A program made the translations under genes and the position numbers. 64,000 nucleotides of DNA from Sinotaia quadrata (lineage: Eukaryota; Mollusca; Gastropoda; Architaenioglossa; Viviparidae). Under the pieces are notes generated by a model. The model worked only from the letters and a program-made list of their open reading frames with translations. It did not search any database and had not been told where the DNA came from. The DNA lies in contig CM054180.1 in assembly GCA_028829895.1 (NCBI GenBank), positions 98,082,135-98,146,134 on the forward strand, written 5' to 3'. Positions 23,331-35,239 of the stretch are shown in pieces. Position 1 is the first letter of the stretch. The number at the start of each line of letters is the position of its first letter.

Positions 23331-23800
23331 GAAATATATTAGTTACGCAAAAATCGGAAGTTGTCGAGACTCCATCTCTCTTCAGACCTAGACAAAACAA
23401 CTTCCAAACAGTTCTGATACTGTATTCTATCGATAACTGTGAACAACAATGTAACTGTATATCCCAGCAAGCTTTAATGAAGATACACAAAACTTAGAGA
23501 TGTAGATATCAGCATCAGAGTAAGAAGTAACACTTTTAATGTAGTTATATAACTTTTAGTGTATGTGTACCTCAATTCGGAGGGGAAATATAACCTTTAG
23601 TGTAGAAATATTATCAGTGTATAGATATAACTTTTAGCGTAGAGACAATGTTCTTTAATGTAGGAGATGTATCATTCAACGTAAAAATATCGACTTCAGA
23701 GTAAGAGATATCAGCGGTGTAGATATATAGCCATCGGATTTTTGTTTGTTTGTTAGAAATAACGCCTTAAGCGTTGAAGATATATAGATTGGTGTAGAAA
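23331..23800. repeat. Degenerate AT-rich repeats
   Basis: From about 23520, motifs such as gtagatatat, taacttttagtgta and agtgtagaaatatt recur irregularly at 20-60 bp. This is an old, decayed array. Confidence 0.6.
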
Positions 23801-24389
23801 TATTTCCTTAACTCCCCCTTGCAAAGTGTGGACAGTGACAAAAACATACAGGTCATCAATAAATTTAAATTTAAAAATAATATAAAAAGCAGTAATAAAT
23901 TAAAAAAATTATAAAGAGAAGATATTTAAAAATCTTAAAGTAAAAAGAACATTTTAATAAACAGAATGTAAGAAAAAAGAACATTTTAATAAACAGAATG
24001 TAAGAAAGACTAGTATTTATTAAAAAATAAAAGGAAAGAAGAAAAAAGAAAGGAACTTAATTAGAGACAATATTAAAAGATTTGTAAACAATAATTATAA
24101 CATTTAGATTCAAACAAATAAAGAACACCCCCTTCCATAAATGAGGACACACACACACACACACAACACAGCACAAAATTTAAAACATACCAACTAAAAA
24201 AAAAAAATAATACAAAAATAATAATAATTGGGGAAAAATGCGTGAAGTTGCCCGACTTGAGAACTGTACCCTCGAGTGACTAAAATTTATATCTGACTGC
24301 CTGTCAGCTCTTCTCATTACGTCAATCTTTATCCTGCACATACATTTCAAAGCGAGATTCAATTGCATTCTCCTGACGTGATCTGTGTG
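23801..24389. other. AT-rich stretch with 31-bp duplication
   Basis: aagaacattttaataaacag occurs twice (near 23946 and 23977). A CA run of about 16 bp lies near 24150. No gene. Confidence 0.6.
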
Positions 24390-24850
24390 ACATGATGCGT
24401 ATTGCACGTTCAGCTTTCACCTGGCAGCCTGAGAGCAAACGCGTCCGTGGCAAGCGAACAGGTTTCAGTTCAAAGCCGTTCTACCTGACTACCACCTACT
24501 TCGCACCTCTCCCCATCCGCAGGAGGCACCAAGGGTGGCACTAGAGCGGCCCTACACACCCCATAAATGTCAACAGATAAAGACTCCTTCAAGAGCCGGT
24601 GAGAAGGGACCAGAGGGGAGTGGGGTCGGAAATCTCAAGAGCAGACGGACACTCCAAAATCGATTCTGTTTGAACTGCGACAATAAATTCCCGTGTTTGA
24701 TGGCCTCCGAACGAGTTGTGGTGTTTTAAGTTTTTGCCGGGTCCTTGACAGGACAGGGGGGCTGATGGGTAAGAACACGCCACCAGAGAAATACAAGAGT
24801 TCCAACGTTTAAATCTGTCAGCGATGGCTTCGTTCGGCTGGTGGACCAGG
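24390..24850. other. GC-elevated single-copy island
   Basis: Unique DNA with TGACAG (TALE-homeodomain type) near 24747. Open frames on both strands show no domain. Confidence 0.3.
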
Positions 24851-24855
24851 AGTAC

Positions 24856-24984
24856 ACAACTAGGAGTGAAAAACGTCACGAAAATAAACTCTTATACACA
24901 ACTAGGGGTGAAAAACGTCACGAAAATAAACTCTTATACATAACTAGGAGTGAAAAACGTCACGAAAATAAACTCTTATACACA
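24856..24984. repeat. Tandem repeat, 42 bp x 3
   Basis: actaggagtgaaaaacgtca recurs every 42 bp with one or two differences. Because 42 is a multiple of three, a plus frame stays open, but it is not a gene. Confidence 0.96.
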
Positions 24985-25673
24985 CAAACGTACACGCACA
25001 CAAACGCACGCAACAGTAATAGTACGTGTTTAGGAAGTCTTCATACCGCCGACTTCAATGAATACTGAGGCAGCTAGTTTCATTTTTCTGCTAGCTAAGC
25101 ATTTTTTTTTACTTGCCAGTAACGCTACATCCAGGTAATATAAACAACAAATGTTTTTGTCAGTTTTATAGGTAAGTATTTTGAAAATCATGCTTGACCC
25201 AATTTTATTTAATTTTTGTTGTTGTTATTTTTGCTTTTACATGTGATAGGATATTGTCTTCTGAACCCCAAAACTGAGGATGGTATAGCAACATAAACAA
25301 TTAATATTAACAAACACTCTCTGTTCTTTTGAGATTTGTGATTTATACAAGGTTTGTTTTTAATTTTATAACTTAATGATAATTTTCTATACGATAGTTT
25401 TTATTTAATTGCAGATAGCAAACAAAAAGAAATTGAATTTAAAAAATACAAATTGGCCTATTTTCTCCCGTAATCAGAAAGTTTTCAGACAAATCTACTC
25501 GTGTTGCTACGTTTATTTTTAAATTAAATTAAATTATATTTTCTTCCACAGTCTCTGACTTATTAACTAATTAAATAATTGTATATAATGCAAAATTAAC
25601 TATTAGTAAGCTGTTAGTCATCAGCTCAGTGAGACCTTTGTATTTAAACTTTACGATCACATTTTTTTGCGCT
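24985..25673. other. AT-rich non-coding stretch
   Basis: Nothing recognised. Confidence 0.55.
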
Positions 25674-26062
25674 TGGAAAGTCGAGACAGTTTTTGAAGTA
25701 TCGATACTGCATTCAGAAAAAGTAGAAACTGTATTTGAAGCTTCGAGACTACATTCGGAAAGTAGAAACTATTTGAAGCTTCGAGACTACATTTGGAAAG
25801 TAGAAACTATTTGAAGCTTCGAGACTGCATTCCCGGAAAGTCGAAACTGTATTTGAAGCTTCGAGACTACATTTGGAAAGTAGAAACTATTTGAAGCTTC
25901 GAGACTACATTTGGAAAGTAGAAACTATTTGAAGCTTCGAGACTACATTTGGAAAGTAGAAACTATTTGAAGCTTCGAGACTACATTTGGAAAGTAGAAA
26001 CTATTTGAAGTTTCGAGACTACATTCGGAAAGTTGAAACTGTATTTGAAGTTTCGAGACTGG
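25674..26062. repeat. Minisatellite, 38 bp x about 10, heat-shock-element-like
   Basis: The unit reads gaaactatttgaagcttcg followed by agactacatttggaaagta. Seven units carry GAAGCTTCGAG exactly (near 25737, 25775, 25813, 25855, 25893, 25931 and 25969), and two carry GAAGTTTCGAG. GAAnnTTC is the core of a heat-shock element (inverted nGAAn pentamers). The third pentamer reads GAC instead of GAA. Binding by HSF is inferred only. Confidence 0.95.
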
Positions 26063-26273
26063 TTGCAGTTACTGAGCTCTCTCTCTGTGTCTCTCTATTT
26101 ATAAATACGCAATGGTTGTACTCGGAATCACGTTCCAGTCAACGTTCGCACCCACCCACCCCGCACCCAACCCCCAGATGATACCAAAAATGGGACATTA
26201 CAAAAATACTATAGGCTAAACATCTTCATCTATTTAAAAAAGAAAAGAGCAAATTTAATATTTTATTGCAAAG

Positions 26274-26275
<2 letters not shown>
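26063..26275. other. Non-coding spacer
   Basis: Contains a C-rich patch (cacccacccaccccgcaccc near 26150). No gene. Confidence 0.5.

Positions 26276-26353
<78 letters not shown>
26276..26353. repeat. (CA)39 microsatellite
   Basis: A CA run of 78 bp, followed by gcacatatacatacacacacacgcgcgcg. Confidence 0.99.
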
Positions 26354-26358
<5 letters not shown>

Positions 26359-27560
26359 TATACATACACACACACGCGCGCGTATAAAATATATATTGTC
26401 CAATCCTCTTACCTCCCTTTAACGCCTAACATCTGTACCCAACCCATATCACGGTCCTCAACAGGTGCACGCACACAGGAGCAAGAACAAAAACAAGTAC
26501 GCGCAGTCGATTACCCAGTTTGAATAATATGTCAGTCTGCTCCTACACGTGAATTGGTGACGCGCAACTCTTTGCGTGCCTTTCGTTTTAAGCAACATCT
26601 CCAGTGTCGGCCTTTTGAGTGCACTGCGGATTACAAACTTCGCTAATCTTAACTACGGCAGGAGCGTGCAACGCCAGTAGATTTTAAATCGTTTGCAGTC
26701 ACCTCCCGGGGTACATTCTGAGGACGCGGCTTCCATATGTTGCAGCTTAAGTGTGTATTTATCGATACACGTTTATAGAGTAGCGTCTGAGAATACAAGT
26801 TTTTAAAACAAACTGTCCAAGAACCGAAGATTTTAAAGTATCATCCGAGAATATTTTTAGAGCATAGGTGATCTATTGCCACCGCCATCTGGGAAAAGAA
26901 ATGCTTTTTAGTGGCCATAAAAAAATAAAAGGCAAATCACGAGAAAGCTCTTTATTGTCTCCACCGTGCGTGCAAAGATAAATAGTAGAGGTACATGGGA
27001 CGCAAATTTCGAATTTATTAAGGAGCGAAGTAAATGCAGAAAATAAATCAGAAGAAAAAAATATACAATTTATGATTATTAATATTAATTCATGATCGAA
27101 TTAGTACCAGAATCAGAAAGGTGACTTGAAAAACTTTTATACCAAACAGTAAAGATGACTTGAATGTATATACCAAACAGTAAACGTAACTTGAATAGAT
27201 ATACAAGAGGAAAATGGAAAAACAGGAGGAAAGTGGAAAACCAGGAGGCTGTTTAAGTCTATTTGAATGACGCTATTCTCGACATTTTCTATGAAAGTAA
27301 TTAATTTCTCACTTTTCCCCGGAAAGTCTCACACTTACCGGCAATAAAAATAATAACCATCGCCACAATAATAATAAAAAGTAATCAAAATTATTACTAA
27401 TGCCATCGTCTCTAATTTCACTTTGATATACAACTGTATAGAGACTTGCTTAAATTAATTTAAAAAAAATAATTCTATGAGAATCTCACTTGTGTGGATA
27501 AAGAAGATGTCGACTTTAGCCTACAACTCACCCTATTCGAAAATATTAATTCTTTCTGGC
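26354..27560. other. Single-copy non-coding DNA
   Basis: GC-moderate at 26400-26760 (possible regulatory island), then AT-rich. A short imperfect repeat (taccaaacagtaaa..gacttgaat) lies near 27140-27200. Confidence 0.45.
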
Positions 27561-27640
27561 GACGTCACAACACAGGAAGCACGGGCTTCAGAGTGACGTC
27601 ACAACGCAGGAAGCACGGACTTCAGAGTGACGTCACGTTT
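27561..27640. repeat. Tandem repeat, 34 bp, with three CRE sites
   Basis: GACGTCAC recurs at 27561, 27595 and 27629. The last two are complete TGACGTCA palindromes, the cAMP-response element bound by CREB/ATF bZIP factors; the first reads CGACGTCA. The intervening segment aggaagcacgg.cttcagag is duplicated. Confidence 0.93.
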
Positions 27641-28789
27641 CCGAGGAAAGATTAACGAGAAGTTAGATCCGTAATGATCAATGCACAAAGCTAATTTACG
27701 TCACTGCTAGTTAGTGTGAATGTTGCAGCCTATGTTAAACAGCTCTGACTGACTGACAGATGACGGGGCTTCTGCTTAACGTTCGTGTCCAACGCTTGTT
27801 GATTTCTCTAACGAGTGTTCGAGCACTTGATTAGAAGGTATTTTCAGAAAGAATCGCTGAACGATTCTACGGCAGAGAGTGAGAGTTAGGAAAGAGAACT
27901 CGTGTGAGTCGTGTCTGGTCTACACGTCCCTGCAGGCAACTCCCAACCCTCCACAACAATTCACGAAATTTCGCTTTGTCTATATCTTGTGTCAGTTGGC
28001 AACTTTTGCTTATTTTTCAACAACACCCGTCCACCTTCCACAAGCCAAGCAAAGCAAAATTGTTGGTTCTGGGGTGTGTCTTAGTTCTTGAGATCAAGTG
28101 ACCATTTTTTGAAGGTCATTTAAATACATTTCTACTTGATGTGACTGTTATTTAATCCAGATCTGCGTATTTCTTGAAAGTTTATTACGAACGGATTGCA
28201 TATACTTGACTATTCATTATTTCTATTATCTCTTTAATTATTTTGATATAGTTCAACAGAATTACGCGCGTGCGCGCACACATTACAATGATAAATGAAA
28301 GATGCGTTTTAATTACTATAAATAGCTCGCCCCCTTCTCTAGCGAGGGTGTAACAAGACGGTAATTGCAGGGTGGAGGGGCGATAACTGCCAAGTATAGA
28401 CAGTCTGTTAAGAACAGCGGGTTGAGCAGGAGGTAGAAACACGTGTTGTTGACATTATTTAATTGATTTCTTTCCTCATACTTGTACTCATTTCTAGAAA
28501 GCCAAGAATAAATTTAAGCAAACTCTTGACTTATCCTGAGAAAACCGTTGGCAGCCTCTCTAGCTCAGTACAAGATCTGCAGCACCAAACCGCAGTTATC
28601 GCCCTCCTGTATTATAAAATAACAAACCTCACCCCTTTCAACTTTAGAAAACATACATGTCTACAAACAAAAGAAAAGAAAACCCCAAGCAATCTTACTG
28701 GATGAATTTTCTAACTACAGATGGAAAACTGTGCCCAGACTGTAAAGAAAGAAAGAACAATTACAGTTCTTCCGTTGGTAATCTTTCCA
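27641..28789. other. Single-copy non-coding DNA
   Basis: GC-moderate at 27690-28090, otherwise AT-rich. An alternating gcgcgtgcgcgcacac patch lies near 28265-28280. Overlapping plus-strand frames at 27879-28101 show no domain. Confidence 0.4.
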
Positions 28790-28905
28790 CCTAGAAAGAG
28801 ATGCTTCGTAGTTGCCGAGTGCCTAGTCGAGAAAGAGACGCTCTCTGATTAGCCAGAAGGCCTTGCACCAAGAAAGAGACGCTCCTTGATTGGCTAGCAG
28901 GTAGG
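28790..28905. repeat. Imperfect tandem repeat, about 46 bp x 3
   Basis: agaaagagacgctc followed by gattagccag or gattggctag recurs, with a first, more diverged copy (agaaagagatgcttcgtagt). Confidence 0.75.
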
Positions 28906-29616
28906 CCTACCTACTATTCAGTCCTAAACTCATTCTCTGAAATGAATCAAGCGTGATTTTATTTTGGCCCGAGAAACAGTAAAGTAAAAGTGCAGATCAA
29001 TAGTGCAGATAGTGTGCAGAATATTTAACCAATGAAATCTATACAATAGCTCAATTATTTCCTTGTATTTTCAGACTTGTACACAATCAAAATTTGTCAC
29101 AAGCAATAATTTGAAATTATTTAATTTAAAACAAGATACCAACTAAAAAAATATTTCTGTGAAAAAATTCAACCAATGACCAGTGAGTAAAATGGCCACT
29201 GCCGCATACCTGAACAATATCCGGGTTCCTTCCTTCATCAGATGTCTTTGGCTACATGCGCAATGCGCGAAAAGAACTAACTCTTTAGTTTTGGTAAAAC
29301 TAGTGCGAACAACTCGATCCTTAGATACTAACATGCCAGATAGCTGCGTGCAATACTGCTATTTATTTCAGCCATCTTGACACGTGTCAACGTCGAGCGA
29401 CTTCGGCTCAACTCGGCTTACGTCGGAACAATGCGAAGCCAGCGCAGGCGCCGGAGAGCACAGTTATGGGCGTTAATCCAGGGTGGTTAGCTGACATTTA
29501 GGGATGTGTCGTCGCTAGGTAAAAGACAGATGTGGGTGGAAGGTGGTCACTGAGGGAACTGGGAACTGAAGAGGAAGGTGTGTATGTGAGTGTGTGTGTG
29601 TGTGTGTGTATGTGCG

Positions 29617-29618
<2 letters not shown>
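28906..29618. other. Single-copy non-coding DNA
   Basis: AT-rich, then a CpG-rich island around 29370-29480 (tcggctcaactcggcttacg, gccagcgcaggcgccggaga). Possible regulatory DNA. Confidence 0.4.

Positions 29619-29705
<87 letters not shown>
29619..29705. repeat. (GT)n microsatellite, 87 bp
   Basis: The longest uninterrupted GT run in the window, preceded by a shorter GT run at 29588-29611. Confidence 0.99.
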
Positions 29706-29708
<3 letters not shown>

Positions 29709-30769
29709 GTATCAAGAACCGAAACTCACAACTGGGATCAATCATTTTGTTTGGCGACTACTGATTTGCCAAGTAAGTTGCGCTATTGCTGATTTTATTT
29801 AACTGACTACATAAACTGAACACCATAACTTAAGAGAATGCATCCACCCATACATGCATTATTAGTATTATTTTAATAAGCCAGGAAGTCTACGTTGAAT
29901 GGCAACAATTTCACAAGAACAGATTACCGATGTCACAGGTCGACCGAAACGCGACCCGAGTGATGATCTTGACTCCTTAAAAGGAGATGTTTTTTTTCAG
30001 TCCTGGGAGATAATTCTTCTTCACGTTTCCTGGAAAAGAACCCAGAGGTATGTAACAATCCACTGCACTGTCAAATGATAGCTAAATTTATGTCGGCAAA
30101 TGGCGCTCGCTATCCGTAAGGCTAGTAGTATTTCTGGCACTTAGAAATGGAAGATGTCGATCTCGAAAGGTTTGGTGCTTTGTTGCTTGTTAATTCTTTA
30201 CGAAAATGTCATCATAGGTATTTTCTACTTTCTTTCAACTAAATTGCATATAGCTGCAAAATTATCTCAGTCAACTAACTCCTACACGAAGAAAGTCGCA
30301 TTATGACATAATTGGAATAAAATAAAACGTTACAACGGTATTTTACCTGGAAACTGTAACGTTCAGACCAGATCCAACAAGACACTAAACTCTCTACGGC
30401 GGTGCAAAAGATTCTTTATTTTATTTTTAAATGTTACTAATTATTTTATTTTTAAATGTTACTAATTATTTCCATGTTAATATGTATCTTCGCTTTATTG
30501 TTTTATTTTAAAATTTAACTACAGTTATTTCTGAAGATTAAAATACTACTTGTACTATGACCATTAATTTTTTTTTTTTTTAAATTTAAAGAAGGGAAAA
30601 GACGACTTGTACTGATAATAACTTTTGATTATTTAAAAAGTACAAACAAACACACAAAATAATACTATATTCCCTTGTTTATTAAAACACAGTAAACTGC
30701 AAACATGTACAAAGAGTTTTAAACATGTGCTGAATGCAAAATTATTGCCAGCAAATTAAACTACAGACA
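29706..30769. other. AT-rich non-coding stretch
   Basis: Includes a tandem pair of ttattttatttttaaatgtt near 30418-30463 and a T run at 30570-30581. No gene. Confidence 0.5.
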
Positions 30770-31400
30770 GTGTATGCAGATGATCTGGGTGCCAGCCATT
30801 AACATTGTTCTTTCAACCAAATGACTACAATTCTCTTGCATTCCGAATTTCTTTGTCCAACACAACCAAAATCTCGGCAATGGCCGGCGCCATTGTCCAA
30901 CCTTTCGGGTTCGTTCGAACCGTCGCGGAGACGAATCGCCATATGATGACCGTACACAGCGCACGTGCAGTGTCCCATCCCCCCCACTCACCCACCCGCC
31001 CACACGGTGAGGCAGAACCAGGCGAACACCGGGCGAACGATAGTGAGAGATGATTGATGAAGAAACCACAAAGGTCGCAACGATAATTCACAACGAGACT
31101 GCGTGCATAGCTGGGTAGTCGTTTAAATAGGAAACTTGCATTTGGTCACAGATAATTAACGAGACTCAAATCAAGCGCTATCGGGCCAGGGTAAACAAAA
31201 AGAAAAGGGGCGACAACTGGTGATGCATTGCAAAGGAGCAAGTGAAGTTAAAGAAGAACGACGTCTCGGAGACGGAATGAGAGTGCTCGTTACGATCGAA
31301 CTGGACTTCCATAGCGCTCTTTAGACAGGGGAGACAAACTCCGAAGGCGAGTTTATGATATTTACACGATATAGAAATATAAAACACCGTGAGTGTAAAT
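30770..31400. promoter_or_regulatory. CpG-rich island with clustered dyads
   Basis: Unique GC-elevated DNA with three dyad sequences: CAATGGC/GCCATTG (30878-30884, 30889-30895), GGTTCG/CGAACC (30908-30913, 30916-30921) and CGTCTC/GAGACG (31262-31267, 31269-31274). The first pair contains CCATTGT-type SOX-like half-sites. Several frames overlap on both strands without any domain. A regulatory role is inferred from the clustering. Confidence 0.35.
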
Positions 31401-32199
31401 AAATAAATAAATCACCACCCTAACAAACTTGCAATCATGTCAATTATTTTTTCTAAAGAATCTTTTATTTTGTTTTTCAACGATAGTTCCGAAATTCTGA
31501 AATAATTGTTGCATCCAGTAATCGTTTATGACCACCACCACCACCCAGCCCAAAGAATAAGAAAAAAATGCACACATAGATATACATTACATAATATTTC
31601 TCACAGCAAACAGATGTAAATGCGATGCGATTTCCGGGGTGGGGAGGGAAAAGGGAAAAACAGCCGAAAAAGCAATTTAATATACACTGGCTTCATGTAA
31701 AATGGCAAGGTATAACAGATATCAGTTCAATGAGGTGAGAAATCAACTTACGGAGGAAGTGCAGGAGGAGGGTAGCAAGGATCAGAGTGGGGCTGATGGG
31801 GGGAAATCTGCCAGATTTAAAATTTAATGTTTCTTTTGTCTCTTTGTCCAAATTCCCATGAGCGAAAAATTGATCTAATATTTATTGTGCTTTATTTACT
31901 TTCGTTTAGACGGCGCTAAATACTGTGCGCTTGTGACGTATGGTTGGGTGAATGTGACTATAGATGTTGGGGCCGTTTGCCACGCTCGCTTCTCTTGCTT
32001 CACAACTTAGGTAAAGAATAAAACCACGATTTGACGTCATTGGAGGAACACCAAACAGGACAATAGACTAGTAGGGCTGACTCGGCCACATTCTTACTTA
32101 GCTACATCTAGATGGCTTTAGACAGTTGAAGGAATAAACATGTGAGTCTGTTGGACGAACTGAGGACATTTTGTGCCATAACAGGATAGACTAAGACTG
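31401..32199. other. Single-copy non-coding DNA
   Basis: AT-rich with a short (CCA)n run near 31531-31544 and a G-rich patch near 31635-31650. No gene. Confidence 0.5.
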
Positions 32200-32289
32200 T
32201 GAAATAAGCAGAAATGACAAAATAATTGTCACAACAGATGTGCATTTCATTCTGTTGTGACAATTATTTTGTCATTTTTGCTTATTTCA
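32200..32289 (+). repeat. Near-perfect hairpin (39-bp arms, 12-nt loop)
   Basis: Bases 32200-32238 pair with 32251-32289 around the loop 32239-32250. The only non-Watson-Crick pair is 32211-32278, which is G-U if the plus strand is transcribed but C-A on the minus strand. The size resembles a microRNA precursor or a small foldback (MITE-like) element. No target-site duplication is obvious. Confidence 0.9.
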
Positions 32290-33137
32290 TTTCATTTTGT
32301 CATTTCATCTATACCAATTTAGTATACTAATACTACAGCCAGGGAAAATGCACTCACCTCTGAAATGAGCACAGGTTGACAAGAGTCAGTCAACAAAGCA
32401 TCCATACTATCTAAGTACAAATATTTCTACAGATCTGCAACACTTTCCCTACATCATCAATCTAGGTCAACCACAGAGAGGTAAAGGAGAATAGATGAGT
32501 GGATGCTATATTTGAGATTATATAAGAATCTACAAGTCATGCTCCCTCCCCTCTCCACCCTGCCTCTACTTTTTGCCGTTAAGAAATTGTGTACTTTCTC
32601 TCTTGGCTGTGTGATGTTACAGGATATTTATGTGAAATTCCATGAGCAATATATGTCATCACAAAAAAACTTGGTGTAGCTCTGGCTTTGACAATACATT
32701 TAACCACTAAAATACATTCAAAAGAGCATTAGAAATAAAAGTCAACTCACATAGTACATCTCTACCTAAACACAAGTATAACATATCAATAGCAATAATG
32801 CATGAAATATTCCTAAGTCCATTCTCTCTCAATCAATCAGTTTTAACTCACCATCATGCTAACTGCTTTTCAGAGCCAGGCTTTCTTCTTTGCCACTCAA
32901 ATTCAAAGTGATCAGATAACTGAATTTTCTTACAGAAGTAACTTTTTAATCTCAATCCATTGTCTCGTTCTCGTAAATAATAATCATTGGATAATAGAAA
33001 ACTACTCACTCAGTTTGCATTATGTCAGCAATCTAGAAATTTTCTTGCCTCAAGCTGTTTACTAATAACTCAGACACTTTCAAAAATAACACCATGATGA
33101 TGAGTGAGCTCTCCCTTGGAGTGAATATATAATTATT
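32290..33137. other. AT-rich non-coding stretch
   Basis: Nothing recognised beyond AT-rich DNA. Confidence 0.5.
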
Positions 33138-33385
33138 TTGTAGCGCATATTTAGTTACTTTGGAATGCATATATAGTTTCGTTGGAATGCATATATAGTT
33201 ACTTTGGAATGCATATATAGTTACTTTGGAATGCATATATAGTTACTTTGGAATGCATATATAGTTACTTTGGAGTGCATATATAATTACTTTGGAGTGC
33301 ATAAATAATTGCTTTGGAGTGCATATATAATTATCTTTAAGTGTATATGTAAATACCCTGGAATATATATAATTACCTTGGATGC
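33138..33385. repeat. Minisatellite, 22 bp x about 11
   Basis: ttggaatgcatatatagtta recurs every 22 bp, drifting to ttggagtgcatatataatta and then decaying to about 33385. ATGCATAT is a POU/octamer-like word present in several units. Confidence 0.95.
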
Positions 33386-33726
33386 AACACAGCTGTGTGA
33401 AGTGAACCCTTGCCTCCAAAAATGTTCTGAGTACATACAGCCCCTAGTTATTATTTAAGGAGCAAGCCCCGCCTTCAGGTACATATTTAATCTACTTTAA
33501 ACTTTGAGGTACATATTTAATCTACTTGGATGAAATCTGCAGATGCCAGCTGGCTGAGTCTACCCTTGCCTCCAAAAATGTTCTGCTTCCAACCAACAAG
33601 AGTAATTGCAGGGGAGGGGGGCGCACAAGTACTCCGACAAGTGAATGAATGCCGATAGTGCAGATAACTACGTTTCCTGACAACCTTTTAGCTCAGTTCA
33701 TTTCTAGACGTTTGACAGTGACACAC
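33386..33726. repeat. Short direct repeats
   Basis: cccttgcctccaaaaatgtt occurs near 33407 and 33560. gtacatatttaatctacttt is tandemly doubled near 33479-33525. A G-rich patch lies near 33613. No gene. Confidence 0.8.
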
Positions 33727-33921
33727 ACGTCTTTTGCTTAATAAACACTACAGTAGATGTAGTCTCAAGTAGTGTTAAGTTGTAGCTTGACGTCCTTTGT
33801 TTAATAAACACACTGCAGTGGATGTAGTCTCAAGTAGTGTTAAGTTGTAGCTTGACGTCCTTTGTTTAATAAACACACTGCAGTGGATGTAGTCTCAAGT
33901 AGTGTTAAGTTGTAGCTTGAG
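33727..33921. repeat. Tandem repeat, about 65 bp x 3
   Basis: gatgtagtctcaagtagtgt and tttgtttaataaacacac alternate three times. Units two and three are nearly identical and the first is more diverged. Confidence 0.95.
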
Positions 33922-33963
33922 AACGGTCAGCATGTTCGTTCCACTATTACACTATTTTGTAAA

Positions 33964-33965
<2 letters not shown>

Positions 33966-34002
<37 letters not shown>
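33966..34002. repeat. (TC)n microsatellite
   Basis: A 37-bp TC run; GA on the strand of the LIM exon. Confidence 0.98.
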
Positions 34003-34004
<2 letters not shown>

Positions 34005-35239
34005 CAATATAATACAATTCAAAGAATGGTTGATTTTAGAGGACATTTTAAATGTGCTTATGTGTTTACAGTCATTCTGAGGAATTTGAAACAAGCAAAA
34101 GAAAAATATCCGGTGGGGTGGAGGAAAAAAGAGAAAATAAAATATGTAACAGACGTCTAAGAGCTGAAAGGGAAAAGTAAACTTATCGCATATCGCTCAT
34201 CAAGTATTTAAAATAATTTATATTAATAAACACTGTTATACTTGCTTTGATGATTACACTATAATATAAGTTTACATTAAATAAATAATTGTTTTTGTTT
34301 GATCCTGTAAAGAACATTGAAAATTGATTGAAAAAATAAATTAAAAAAATTCTCTAACCTTCCCCCAACCCACCAAAACAAAATAAATCAATAACTAAAC
34401 TAAATGAAACAAGTGCTGTTTAAATCTTGTTACTTCAGAGATTTGCAGTACAGCGTCTCCAAGGAAACGAGGACACCCGAGAATGGTCAGCGTGAAAGTG
34501 ACGTGATGCGATTTGTCAGCGCCACCTAACCTCTCGTCGCCTGTACAAGCGACAGATGCCAAGGGCGATCATTATTAATCTCCAGTCCCCGTGCCATCAG
34601 CTTAGCGATCCAGTCACGTAATAGAGTTAGGAGAAAAGAAAATAAATTACGGTGTAGTTCGCCCACCGTTTTTTCTTCCTCCTCCACCTCCCCCCACCCC
34701 GTAACTAAATACTGGGAGACACCGGCTTGCCTAACGTGTTTAAATACGTAGGTATACTTCTATACTTCTATTCATATTGAGAGAATTAACGGTGTAGAAC
34801 ATGAATATTTAAAAAGAAAAGAAAATACAAATTTTGTATACTTACAATCGTGCTTGAATGTAAAAAAAAAACAAAACAACTTTCATCTCCTCATTTCTTT
34901 GCACTGTCAAATTTAGAAATTAGTCGACACAGTTATTGGCCTTTGAATAACAATATCTATATCTCCCCATTTTCGGCATATTTCAATGAAAGATTTAATA
35001 TGAAAAGTAGGCAGTTTTGAAAGACGATTTTAAAAGTTGTTACTTCTTGTTCTGCTCGAATTTAGTTCTCGTATTTTCTTATTTTTGTGTTTTTTTTAAA
35101 ATCAATTGTTAAGTTATTTTATAAATAAATTATAAATTAATTAATTACTTTATATCATTTAACACTAAAAATAAAAATGCAAGTGCTAAAATAAATCTTT
35201 TGAATCACAGTGAGAACTTTTCTCGCTTTCAAAGTTATG
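34003..35239. other. AT-rich stretch with small GC island
   Basis: Mostly AT-rich. A GC-moderate unique patch lies at about 34435-34625 (ccacctaacctctcgtcgcc). Nothing coding. Confidence 0.45.

Noticed and set aside
30761..31091. Four overlapping frames on both strands
   Set aside because: Mutual overlap in different frames and no domain; a CpG-rich island with few stop codons explains them.
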